A DNA stretch of 64,000 nucleotides from positions 25,223,197 to 25,287,196 of the forward strand of contig NC_133230.1 of the NCBI RefSeq assembly GCF_040436345.1, in the 5' to 3' direction. A model generated the notes under the pieces. The model saw only the letters and a program-made list of their open reading frames with translations, ran no database searches and was not told the origin of the DNA. This DNA is from Pagrus major. Its lineage: Eukaryota; Chordata; Actinopteri; Spariformes; Sparidae. A program made the position numbers and the translations under genes. Below are positions 25,991 to 38,600 of the stretch, piece after piece. Numbering within the stretch: the stretch's first letter is position 1; every line of letters starts with the position of its first letter.

Positions 25991-28310
25991 CAATATAACA
26001 TCTATATCGTCACCGTACAAACTCAAATATTCCAACACCATACACAAACTCTGAGTTCAAATTTGCCAACGACAGCACAAACGCTGATAAACGCATCTGT
26101 TTTCCAAAAGCTCAGTTTTACGTGTGTATTTACGTGTGTATGGAAGGCCAAAGTGCAGAGAAAAAGCATTGCTTAAAGAAATAACCGTGTACGTGTGTAC
26201 AGGGCCTGTAATTAACGGTTCCAGCTGTCCAATCATTTCATTTGACCCGATTAGAATGATTGCACGTGCTTTTGGACTGAACGTACACTCAGGGAGTCTT
26301 CCCCAAGGCTAGGCGGATAAATTGCTAAAGCTATCACCAAGCTAGTCGCACAAGAATGGAAGAGGAGGTGTAGCTAAAATTTCCCCATGCTAACATGCTA
26401 GCTTCATTATTATGTTCATTATGAAAATGTCTGTTTTTTTCTTACTTTTTGGATTGAGGTACATTCGTGACGGCTATTTTGCCTGTGTTTATATGAATGC
26501 GGCTTCTAACAGAGACGTTAATTTATGTATTTATTAGACTGGAAAAGCTAAGAGAGCCTGTTGAACATAGCAAACCTGCCGATTACACAAATCTCCTATA
26601 GAGGGCCAGCAAGAGCAACAGGGCATTCAGTGTACTCACTGTGCAGGTTCATCTCTTTTGGAGCAGTGGCTTTGGAGGGATGCCTAAAGGAAAGGGGTGA
26701 TTTTTTTTTTCTGTTGGCTTCTTTGATTCCTGTCTAAGGCACAGGGAGGCAATAAACTTCACTTGACTTATTGATCACATCACCAGAGACATGGGTAGGC
26801 ATGTAGATGAAAGAGGAAGTGTAGCCCTCCAGATGCGCAGAGGCAAGTGGAGCATCTTGAACGTGCAGGGGGGGATGTGTTTACAGGGTTGGACGAAGGT
26901 CAAAGCTTTTCCTTAAAATCCAAGGGTGGAGAGAACATCTACAGGAATGATCTATAATAATGCCATAAGCGCAATATGCCCAAAGTTGCAGGGGGAAAGT
27001 GAAATCGACCCACTGTTAACTCTGCAAAGGTAAACCCCACCTAGATGCACAGTAATCATGGCAACAGCAGCATACAGCATTTATGTTTGTCAGCTTGACC
27101 ACATTAGGACGATTAAAGCGGTAAGTAATTCTCTGGAGCTCAATCAAATCTCCTAGACCTATCCCAATCAAAAGACTCTGCTGCCTTGATGTCCTTCACT
27201 TAAGTGTTCTGTTTTATTAGGCTGATATATTCAAGTTCACTGCTCGGTTTAAATGCTTTGGTAAAGACTCGGTTGTAAAAGAGCCGGGCCATTCGCCAAC
27301 AGCAATGGTATTAGGACTTATACTGTACAAGAGAGACCTCAAGTACACTTGGAGTTAAATAGGGTCTTGCACTTGCATTAGTATTAAATTTCACACTTTG
27401 TGTTAACATGTTGGGCCTTCAGGGACAATTTTATAATTCCTTTTAGGCCATGAGATGATTTACCTTTGTCTCCAGTCAGACAGTTTCAAAGGCAGACAGC
27501 TGACAAGAGACACGGCAGTCTCTCGACTGTGCCACCAGCTGCTGTGGTAATGAAAATGTGGCTGACATAGGCTTTCTGGTGAAATCATCATAGAGGCTAC
27601 AAACTGGTATCAAACATATGACTGTCCAACTAAGGGAACTGTTACATATAGTATACCAGCTTGCTAATAGACCTTGTAATGACTGACATCTGACTTGGCT
27701 ATGTGGCAGCTATTGCAGTAACTGCAACACTGGGAGAATGCAGTGACGCCCACCTGCCTGGAAGATCTGTGCCCCCCGCAGCACAAATGTGATTAACTGA
27801 GTAGTGCACATACTGTATATACAGTGCACACACTTGGTTCCTATGCGTTATTAGATTCATAGAGCTCTGTCCCATCCAACCCCTCCATTGCCTCTGCATC
27901 TCTCTACTAAAGCCAAGCTATTACAGATGCAGGGGGGACATTCATCAGGGAATGACTAGAGACATAAAAAGAGAGGAAATACGGGGACAGAGGGGCAGAG
28001 AAAGAAAGAACCTGAATAAGATGTACACACATGACTCAATTAGGTGATACAAAGCAGTGCCGGATGTACCTAAGTACATTTACTCAAGTAAATTACTTTT
28101 GAAAAGTACATTTGAGGTACTTGAGTCTTTTCTTTTCGTTTCTACTTCTACTCAGAAGGAAATATTGCACATTTAAATCCAATACATTTATCTGACATTT
28201 TAGTTGCTAGTAACTTTCCAAATTAAGATGCATACATAAAAAACACATGACGCTCTTATAAAATATTTTGTTTTGATATGAATTAAACTACACAAAGGTA
28301 TATTCAAGTA

Positions 28311-28488
28311 CAGCTGAAAAGAGTAGTCGATTGACAACAAATTAAATGGTGTCATGTTGGGCTCTTGGTAGTTGTGATGGTATTTCTCACTATTTGCTGA
28401 ATTTTTACAAACCGAACAATCACTTGATTAATGAAGAAAATAATCAGCATATGAATCCATAGTAAAATCATCATTCGTTGCAGATCTA
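28311..28488. mobile_element. Nested palindromic MITE, same family as 19910-20170
   Basis: The left part has CAGCTGAAAAGAGTAGTCGA and the right part TTGATTAATGAAGAAAATAATCAGC, then TTCGTTGCAGATCT. These match the termini and subterminal GATTAATC motifs of the element at 19910-20170. It is inserted inside the composite element at 28055-29439. Confidence 0.55.
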
Positions 28489-28702
28489 TGCAAAGTAAAT
28501 GTTCAAATAAAAATCCTGATTTTACATTAATGGATGAGTCATAGTACTCTAATGTTAAAATATAGTAGTATAAAAATTACATAAGACATCTTTCTGCATT
28601 GAGTATTTTAACTAAGTACATTTTCCTGATTATACTTGTATTTAATTTTAAATAAATGTATAAAATATAAATCAAAAATATACTTTTACGTATTTTAAAC
28701 TT

Positions 28703-29209
28703 GGGCTGCAAAGTAATCCTTATCGGCAACTCCAATCGTCAAAGTAACATTGGCACTGACAGGCTGAGGTTGTTAGTGTGTAAGTGTCTGACAACATTCT
28801 GAAACAATCCATATGGAGATAGACCTTTTTGTTAAATAATAAGATCCTCTGTAACCAGAAACATAAATCTCACTCAAGAAGAAGTCTCGCTTTGAAAGAG
28901 ATTACCTAGAGGGACTGCCAGCAAGAATTTATTTCCCAAGTCATTACTGACTGTTTAATTGATTTTGACAATCTAAATGAGTCAACAACTGTCACAATTC
29001 ACTTCCCGAGATTTCAAAGCGAGACGTCTCCTTGAACAAGACTTTGACGTGTTTCTGGTTACAAAAAGCATCTTATTATTTAACAATGTGTCTTTCTGTT
29101 TGTTTCTGTAAGGTTGTCAGACACTTAGAATAACAACCTCAGCCTGTCAGTGGCAAACACAAGTAGTTTTAGTGGATGTAACTTCGGTTGGAGTTGCCCC
29201 AAAGGATGC
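28703..29209. mobile_element. Large inverted-repeat element, arms about 200 bp
   Basis: Left arm 28703-28902 and right arm 29008-29209 are imperfect inverted copies. Shared blocks in order are GGCAACTCCAA, CACTGACAGGCTGAGGTTGT, GTGTCTGACAAC, TTGTTAAATAATAAGAT, GTAACCAGAAACA and TCTCGCTTTGAAA. A spacer of about 100 bp separates them. There is no open frame. It lies inside the element at 28055-29439. Confidence 0.85.
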
Positions 29210-29765
29210 AGCCATGTCGGCTGAGGCGATCTACTTGACCGATTCCAAAACTTTAGGTAAGTATGAATTCACGCACCAAAACATTTAAATATTAGGCCCA
29301 AGCTTAAACCCTCCTTCGTAAATCCTCTTTAATTGGGATTTTTTTGAATGCAGGGCTTTAGTTGCAACAGAGTATTTTTACAGTGTTGTATTCGTACTTT
29401 TACTTACGTAAGAAAATCTGAATACTTCATCCACCACTTACAGAAAGTATTAACGTGAGAGAGAAGAGGAATAAGAAGAATGGGACATGAACAGAGCTAA
29501 AACATCTGCCACGGTGAGTGGATGAATAAGAAAAGAGCCTGCTGAATGTTTCAGCACTGACTTTTAGTCTACATTCACCACTGCTGCTCTCCCCCTGTAG
29601 ACCAGAATGACATCACGGCACGCATAAATGTAGCGTTTCAAGTTTTCTGTGCATCTTCAAACAGATTATGAGAGCGTTATCGTGTCACTGCCGAGTAGGC
29701 AGAGTCCACACAAGCTTCCCATTGACAACTCTTTGCGAGTTGGCTTGTGTGGGCATGTAACTGTA

Positions 29766-29791
29766 TGTGTGTGTGTGTGTGTGTGTGTGTG
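29766..29791. repeat. (GT)n microsatellite, 13 units
   Basis: Short pure GT run in gene-free DNA. Confidence 0.9.
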
Positions 29792-32289
29792 CGCTTATGC
29801 ATGCAAGCAGTTTGACAGCAGCGTCGGAAAATATCCTGAGACAAGCTACCTTCAACTTGAAAGTGCTTCTGAGGGGAAATAGTGTCAGTTTCCAATTAGT
29901 TTTTTTGTCTTTTAGTCTTCGTACGGCAAGTGGTGGCTTTCAATTAAGCTCTTTTTAAGCAAAGAAACTGCCTGGTAGGATAAGTAATGATTTCTCCATC
30001 TTGTATGAATCATCAGGCTTTCATTGAAAGAAGAAGGTGAAAGGTAGGCCCCCCGCCCGAAGCTGCTAAGTGACAAGTAATTTATTTTTCAGTCACATAA
30101 GGACTTATGGAGGTGACATGAATTTCTCACCTGCCACCTGCCACCTGTCCACCCACAGGTCCCCTCTCTTCTGTACAGCTAGCTACATGTGCATACATAT
30201 TGCACAGGCACATCCAGGCAATGTATACACACATGGATGCTGTCAATTACCCTACTTATTGATTATTTACTCCTGACTCCTTGCCACCACTACCACTGCT
30301 CTATAGCACTTTTCGCCCACCTGCATAATGAATTAACATGGCACGCTTTCTAAGGCCTGAAATAAAGCATGCTTGTTACTATGGCAGAAAATGCAGTTTC
30401 CATGTATGAACTGCTGTGATGAAAATCACCATCACTTACTCAACAAGTCTCACCCGAGCAGCTGCATGTCATTGAACACAGGCTGGTCGACCACTGCTGT
30501 CTAAAAATAAAGGCTTTTTGTGTTATTGTGCAAGGTAGAAGTCAAGCACTGAGGAGTATCTTGGTAAAAGTTCTAGCTGCCAGGGGAACCAGCAATAACT
30601 CCATTGAGCTTCTAAGGCATTGCAATGAATATCGTTCCCTATTTTTAGCACCTCTGTGATTATGATGTCTGACTATGTGAGTGCTGGCAGCCAGCATTTT
30701 GTCACTCAGTGTGTGCTGAGTGCTGTGTATTTGCTGTGGATTCGGCATTCTATACACTTTGCCTTTTTTGTGCCGCTCAATCAGGGGGATCTATTGGAGC
30801 GGAGGCATTAATACTCGCAACTGCACTGAATCTTAAACAATACGATGTGTCAGTGTACAAATGACAGCGATGACAAGCTTTTCACACACACACGCACACA
30901 GGCAGTTAACTATCTCTAATCTTGCAGCATCCTCAACAACAAAAGATGCTTGATTCCTACACCAGTAATAATCACCCATTCACAGGAGTCGCACTACTTG
31001 ATTAATCAGAAGGCTTGCTGTTCAACGCCTTGTTTACCGCACAGGTCTCAGTAGTTCCTTGATTCTGAATACACCTACAACTCCTCCAATGCCTTCTTTT
31101 GTAAAGCTGCATGGAGCTCCACTCTCATTCAGGATTGCCAGCGCTGGGCTTGGGCTCTGTCAGACACAGTCAGTGAAGCTCGTCCACCCACAGAGACCAC
31201 AGTCGGCATTGTACATACAGTATTACGTGACACTGCACAACAGGAGGGGTCTGGGGAAGATCAAACCTGACATACCAACCATTTGAGAAGTTAACCTTGG
31301 ACTAAGAGGGTTTTTTTCTGCCTGAAATGATGCTCACCCAAGCCTCATCCTCCTCAGGGAAGAATGTAAGTGCAGCAACCACATCAGAGGTGGCAAATCA
31401 GAGTGGTGAACAAAATTCATGTGCATGCAAAAGTGATGCAACATGCATATTTTATTCACTGTAACACCTTACTACATTTAAACAAACTTGAATTTTGGCA
31501 CCTAATGTAGATTGAATTATTGAACTGAATTGAAAAATGGAAGGGTTATACATTGTTGTCATTCTAAAAGTCTGGTCACATTACACAATTAAGAAAACCC
31601 TGCAACCAAACTGCTCTGATACACACCCATTTTGCACTGATGCACACATCTTTTCACATTTACTACAAGATGATAAAATACTATGTTTGAATCCTGCACA
31701 TGTCATATTGTAGGAGTTAAATATGTGCTCAAAGATTAGAAGACAAGAGCTGTGGGGATTTACCTTCTTCAGAGCTGACATTCTAGGTGGATCCTCCTCC
31801 TGCAAAGCCCGTTCACATGCTGAGGTCCCAAGCCAAGTTTGGAGGGTGCGCAAATCCTAACTCAACCCGGTGCTGATGCTGAGCCATGAGGTGCCTGCTT
31901 AGTATTCTCATCTCGCCTCCACCCCGTCCTACAGCTGGCTCGCTGTGCGCACGCCCCAAACCGCTGTCATTACGGGCTTCAAACACACGGGGAGCTCTAG
32001 TCTGATGCATTGCACTCATCAGACTTCATGCGAGAAAGTTTGTCACTTAACCGGAGTCTCATTTCAACCATATAATGTGCACAAGCGTATGCGTATACAA
32101 ACTTATAATGTCTGTCTTTTGGTTCAAATACACAGTGATTGTGTAGCCCCCCCAAAAAACAACTTTAGACGAAGTTGAACGAGGCTGCTTTATATGCCGA
32201 TTTTAAGAATGGATTCAACTGATCAAAACAATATATAGATGCACGATATACGGGGTATATGTTGTTTCTGATAATGAAGGATTCAATGA

Positions 32290-32640
32290 ATTCCCGTTAA
32301 TGTGAATGGGAACCGGCACGACTGGAACAAGCGACCTCTTCCTGCGCAGTCAGCCCTAACATCTGTGAGCTGGTGCCTGGTGGAGAGGGTGCAGCTGCAG
32401 GTGTAGGAGTCCGAGCAGTAACGCACTTTTGACGGAGCATTAAAGCGGCACACACGATACACAGCTTATGTATTTCACGTGTGTGTGCTGTTGTAACCTT
32501 TGTTGTGAGCGAGCTCATTTTTAAAGCTAGCAGGCTGCGTAGCTAACTCAGCTAGCTCGCTAGCATAGTAGCTGTTAGCCACATGTTGCGTTTAAGTTTC
32601 CGTCCTCCTCGCTTTGACTCAGACAACTATATATGTCGAT
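32290..32640 (+). promoter_or_regulatory. erich1: CpG-enriched 5' region of erich1
   Basis: CpG dinucleotides cluster here and into the first intron (for example GCGCAGTC, CTCGCTAGC and TCCTCGCTTT), against a CpG-poor surround. The cluster ends at the erich1 start codon. I infer the transcription start and short 5' UTR lie in this stretch but cannot fix the site. A TATATA at about 32626 is too close to the ATG to be a convincing TATA box. Confidence 0.4.
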
Positions 32641-32659
32641 ATGGCACGTAGGAAAGAAG
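32641..32659 (+). CDS. erich1: erich1 exon 1 (start codon)
   Basis: Encodes MARRKE plus one base, with donor GTGAGC. The split codon joins exon 2 to read MARRKEAFQSKVLQRLYP, which aligns with the human N-terminus. Confidence 0.85.
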
Positions 32660-35600
32660 GTGAGCATTGCCGGTGTCGCGGAGAACATTATACATCTCAT
32701 ACATAGTTAAATTCAAAGCGGTTTTATTGTAGGCGACTGGCAAGCTAACGTAGCTAGCGGGCTAAGTCTCGCGTTAGGTAGATATGTTGTAAACAAATGC
32801 ACGTGTGTCACTGTCAAACGATAGCTACGCCTAATGTCATGTACAAGCAGTTGTAACGTCAATATCAGGTTGTGCAGACCTTATACAAGACTATTGGCAA
32901 CGTGCTGAAATGTAATCAGTGGAGAGGTATTTGGGGTGCAGTGCTAGTGCTATTACTAGTATATATTTTAGGTTTTTAATGCTCAGAACATGCTCCTGAT
33001 CCATAATCCAGCACCTAGTTGAAGTTGGTTTGTTAAACTGGTTGCTTCTATGAGCTCACCCTTTGTTATGGATTGGAAACACATCTGATATGTATAATTT
33101 GGTGTACAAATTAAAGGAGAAGTTCACCCAAAATGTCAAATCCAGTCATTATCTACTATTCCCCATGCTGACAGAAAGTTTCTGGCGCTTCACAGCAAAG
33201 GTCAGAGTAGATAATAACTGACTTTTCATTTTTAGGGTGAATTTATCCTTTAATCCCACTCTACCCTTTGGTAAAATTGAATTGTTAAACTGATTGGTTT
33301 TAGCGTGAAGTTTAAGATCATGTTTTCTTAAATACTCAGAAGAAGTCTGGTATCTTACAACGCCAGTGCCTCTGGTTAACAAGTAGTATAATGTTTTTAT
33401 GATTGTTTTTGTCCCATGTCTTGTGTCACTTAGCATTTCAGTCCAAAGTTCTACAGAGGCTCTACCCTGCAGCTCCCAAATTGGAGAAGGAGCCCAGCCC
33501 ATCACGCACTGTAGAGGCCCCAGCCAAACAAAACCATGGGAAAAGGAAAGCCTCTCGAGAGAACACTGCCACTGGTAAGATAACGTTAAGCTCACCAGTG
33601 ACACTTACTGCTTGCAAAAGTGCAGTGTTTTGTGAAAAGTCTTTCTTTTTGTACTTTTCCCTTTGATCCTCTTCCCTTATTTCAAATTTCACACATCAGC
33701 ATTCCAAAACATCATACACATAGAAATGCTGCCACCCCGCTGCTCTCACCATCGGGGTTCATCACCTTCTTTTATTTGCACTGTCTGTCTCAGGAGATGC
33801 AGGAAAGACACAGAGCGCAGCTGATCCTGGCAGGCGGATGTACACTGTCCTACCTCCTCCTGCAGACTACAAGACCGATTCGGAGAAATCCGTCACACTC
33901 GCTCAGCTAGAAAGCATAAATAGTGCTGAGGACCCAGCTGGTAAGACGACCATAATCAACATTTATGTACTTCCGATGTGCACCATAAAGCTCGGAGAGA
34001 TTTACGGCAGGGGGTTTCTCCAGGAAGGCGCTCTCTATTATTAAAGTCACTCTTCTGGATTGTCTCTGTCACGCCACTAGCTAAGGGAAACAAATAGTGA
34101 TAATCAATTGTGTTTCTGGAACTGAGGAGAACTTGAATGCAGCGCAGATGGTGTCTGAAGATGGTAGATTTTCACTTTCACTCTAGTGTATGTGCAGTTT
34201 GTCAGAGTAAACTTTTACAGCTTATCTACAAAATGCTTACCCCTCACTGATGCCATTTTTTTGAAGCTGATTTGTGAGCTGACATTAATGCCAAGCTGAA
34301 ATGTTTTTGACCTGCGACAAGTAGAGTTTTCTGGCAGTTTGATTCAAAGATAAGTCAGACGCGCTGCACCTGATATGCATAATTGAAAGTCTGTTTATTT
34401 TGTCTGCACTTCTCTCTTGTCGTAAACCGGTGGAGCAATCAGACTGTAATAACAACCCTGGCTCATTGCAATGCGTCTCTGCACTCATCTTCCTTACTAC
34501 AGACCTCCATCCACCTGACAGGCCTCTGCTTCACCTCGGTGAAATAGGAGAGATTTGTTGGCTGAGACGCTGAGACAGTGTGGCGTCTAAAGGTGCCCAC
34601 TGGAATGAACGATGAGGTTAATTTTGATTAATTGCACTCGTCAGCCGAACAGCGCCCTAATTGAATCACATTTCTGATTTAGGGGGCAGTGAGCCTTGAT
34701 GGAAATCGTAATCTAAAGTCCCATTTAAGGTCAGCTTGAGTTGGACTTTTAATAATAATAAATCCATCAAATATAATGTTATAGAAACAGTGCAACAATA
34801 ACTGATTGAAGTGATACAGTAATGATTAATGTATTAAGAGTAAATAAGACAACCGCTATTGTTGTCTTGAATTACCACATCCATCTCCACCCTGTGTTTA
34901 CACTGTTCAGTGCAGCCTGAGCTCACAGTGTTAGATAATGAGATCTGGAAACATAAGTCATCTAAAAGCTTCTTCCATAATTAATGTGCTGTTGTAGGGT
35001 TCAGTCGGTTCAAGAATGGGCTTTTTTTAACCAGGGGAAACCCCTTTTCTACCCAACCAGTGTCCACTGTATATACAACATAATATTTACACCCTTTGTT
35101 CAGGGTTTTATATGTAGTATGTAATATATAAAAATTTTAGTTGAAAATGTTCAAATATTGACTAAAATTGACTATGTTTACTGAAGTTTGCATACAGACC
35201 AGCTAGGCTCGGCCCCTCCCAGTAGTCAACAACGTAGATATGCTGGGTTTTGGTGTCTTTCTTCATGCATCTCCCATAGACTTCAATACAGCTGTCACCA
35301 CAGTCTGGCACCAAAGCAAGATTTGGTGACGTAATGACCCCTTCCTTCTATTTAAGTACCTTGGTCCTAGCTGAATTTGACAAGTGGCCAATTCTTGCTT
35401 ATTGCACCTTTTTATACTCAATTCAATTTCTTGATACCTTCTGTGTGACAGATGATGCTATTAAAGAAGTGCATTTAGGCTTGGAAGAATCTCCTTTCCT
35501 GTATGCTGAGTAACATGTTGACGTAAGATTCTTTGGTTTATTTTTAATCTACCAGAAAAGAACGGAATTAATAAAAACCACCATAAATATTGCATGTTTG

Positions 35601-38600
35601 TACAAGCTCTGAAAAGCCTCGGTGCCCTCATCTGACTGCAGCAAATGGGACAGTGCTGCCCAGATGGTCTATGAGACGATTCACAAAAAGACAGCAGTGA
35701 TGACAGCAACGAAGTCGAGCTCATTTTCACCTCAGAGACAAGTCTTGTAAGTGACTTTAGTTTGTCATCGCCACAGTCCCTGGTGAAGTGAAATTGAACA
35801 GTTGTTCCTCTTGAATTACCTTTCAGTATCGGTCGTCGTTGCTCTGCCACTTGCTCAGCTGCATTATGTTCTGGCTACTGGCCAGTTCACTGCTCAGTAG
35901 CTGTGAATGGGTCACTAAGAATTCGAAAGGGTGCTGGCTTTCTTTGACCTCTCAGCACGTCTTGAGTTGTTAAGGAGAGGAATTGTGTGACGAGGCGGAG
36001 AGGAAGCCGCTCAGCATGAGGAAGAGATTTAACACTTGGGAGGATTTATTTCTACCTAGGAATCAAACTGCAAGGCTAAAACAGCCCTGCAGGAGCCCTT
36101 ATTATGATTTCCATAAGGTAGGAAGAATGAGGTGTATAAAAGGCTAATGCTTCATCTTTCATCAGAGTGCTGGATTCATAAAAAAGGGAATTGTCAGAAG
36201 CGGCACTGTGGATTTTATTGTACATGATCATTACAGAGAAGGAATTTGATGCAAGACTGAAAAAGTCTGAGTCAATATACTGATTTTACTGTTGGGGTTT
36301 CCACCTGTAATCTCCAGTTTTTTGCATGTAAGGCCAAGATTCAGCAATGTTCTTTTCAATCAGTGACCACACAGGCTGATTAGGATGCAATCAGCCAAAA
36401 AGTATCTAATTAGTGGACTCAGCTGGTGCCGTGATTGGCTGGAGGGAAACCCTTTACTGGTCTGTAGGCATTTTCTCCTCATCCAGATTGCAGGTGAAAC
36501 CCACCCACCTCCATTATGTCACACAGAATCTATTGAAGCTCACAGTTCTGATTTCGGCAGATTTTGCATAGAGGCACTTATGGAGACTGTAACGGATTAA
36601 CAATGTTTTGAAACTAATCAAGAGTTCACAAACTTGTGTCCCACAGAGCAGAGCGTCGGTGACACCGATCAAGAGCGAGAAGAAGAACACAAGCGAAAAA
36701 GGAGAAGAAAGAAAAGGAAGCCACCTCTCCATCAAGACTCTGGGAACGGTGGAGCGGCTCCAGAGAGCAAGGGTCAGAGTCGGACGCCTGTAGATGAAGG
36801 AGGAGAGCGCATTAGCAGGAACAAGAAGAGGAAGCTGAAGAAGAAACGGCACAAAGACAAGCTGCTCTCCATGGGCCTGATGCCCCGGGCTGCTGCCCTG
36901 GAGTTCACTTACAAAAAAGATGGGGAGGAAGCGGCGAAGGAGGTGGAGGAGGAGGAGGAGGATAATGAGACAAGAGCTGCTGAGGTGTCAGACTTCCTCA
37001 GGACCACAATGGAAATCTATAAGTCAGATTGTAAGTATTGAGCAGAGCGGTGCATGCCTTTCTGGATGAGCTGGTTCAGCTCTACTCTGTTCTAAATCTT
37101 GTAGCATTTCTACAGCCCGTGCTCGTTTAATATTAATATTTGGAAAATGAACACTCTGCCAGGGGATTGTTTGATTTTGACTCATTTTGCTTTTCTGTGA
37201 TGCACAAAGCTGGTGGCTTTCCCAGATGAAGTTTGCAAACACATAATTAAATTCTGCCAAATGCTGATACATGATAATTAAAACTGTTGAACAGAATTCG
37301 CTGCACATCTGCGCTTTTTTTTTTTGAGACATGATGTGACAGTGCTAGCAGAAGTAAACAAATAGTCGAAAACACAGCATCAGTAATTGGGTGAAAGTGT
37401 AAAAGCTAAAATTGCAGTGCTGTTACTTTGTACTAAATTGATAAACTTCTTTGTCAGAGTGCTGGATGCTAACTTACTTATTTAACAGTCATTTTAAAGG
37501 AGACCAAGCCAAGAAAGCCGACTATTACAGAAGGCACAGTGTTTCAGTCATTATGTAAGTTAAAATCATGTTACTATAAGGATTATTCTGCAGCAGACTG
37601 GCAGTGCAAAATTCAGCTTACAGAAAGCCAGTGCACTCTTCCGTCACTGAGTTTTTAATCAAGGCTTTGAACTCACTCAGAGAAACAAGTTCATTAAGCT
37701 GCGGGGTGTGCTGAACATTAGGCCATGACCAGTGTTCAGAATAAGAGAAAAGCTCCTCTGTACCTGGCAGAGCAGCCTTGTAAATGAGGGAGATTAATAT
37801 TAAATGGCGAGAATGCACAGATATTGAGATCAGAATCAGAAATATATGAGATCAAGAGATGCACCCAGTCTGGCTCTGTAAATGAAAAATAAACGAGTGA
37901 TGTTTGCTCTATTGTGATGACACAGTCTAGACAGTGTCGTGTAGGAGAGGCAACATTTATAAAAGTGGAAATAAAACTTTAAAAAGATGTGTTAAGCAAC
38001 TGTTGCTGTATATGTGGTGCAATTAATAGAGGTGGGTTGTTTTGTCAGCTTGTCAGCAGTTAGATTACACTCCTCCAAGGTTGCCAGGTCAGTGTGTCAA
38101 AATCAGCACAAGGCCAGAACTCAAAATATGCCCCTTCCAAACCATATAGTGCTTTTAAAGTCTGACAGTACTGCTATTGAACTAGTTTTCCCTCAACGAT
38201 TGTTTCACTTTGCTCCTTTAATGGCCTTACATAAGTTGATACAGTCTATTATTATTATTATTATTATTATTATAAAATATAGCTGTTAACAAGTACGCCA
38301 TTACACTGATACATAAACTAACCTTATGTATTATCTTTTTGCTTTCTCTTCACTTGTCCTTATTCCTTTCTGCCTAGAAAACAGGAATGTGATGTTATTA
38401 CCATTTTACTGTAGTTAATGCCATACCTTATTTAAACGTATAATGTTGCATCACTATATTTTAATCATACGCTTATAGTAAATACATGTATAAATTGGCT
38501 ATATATTTACTGTTAGTATTTTTGTTTACTTTATTTCAACTGATACACATTATAAAGGTCAACCGTAGTGTGAAAAGAGAAAAAAGAGAAACTTTTTTTC

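Larger units (their letters stand above)
28055..29439. mobile_element. Composite inverted-repeat element (AGTACATTTACTCAAGTA type) with nested insertions
   Basis: The left end (AGTGCCGGATGTACCTAAGT, then ACATTTACTCAAGTA) is the diverged inverse of the right end (ACTTTTACTTACGTAAGAAA, then CTGAATACTTCATCCACCACT). These are the termini of a widespread teleost non-autonomous DNA element that is normally a few hundred bp. Here it is swollen to about 1.4 kb by two nested inverted-repeat elements, listed separately. A partial relative sits at 51656-51770. Confidence 0.65.
20566..32640. other. Region between dlgap2 exon and erich1, no supported exon
   Basis: This 12-kb stretch should hold either the 5' intron and first exon of dlgap2 or the intergenic space between the divergent dlgap2 and erich1 genes. 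I scanned for a minus-strand exon encoding an MGTAQ-like start followed by a donor and did not find one. The open frames of up to 111 codons have no splice or family support. Repeats are listed separately (25922-25990, 28055-29439, 29766-29791). Confidence 0.5.

Noticed and set aside
35461..35850. 129-codon minus-strand frame in erich1 intron 3
   Set aside because: No domain, no splice context and no recognised homology.
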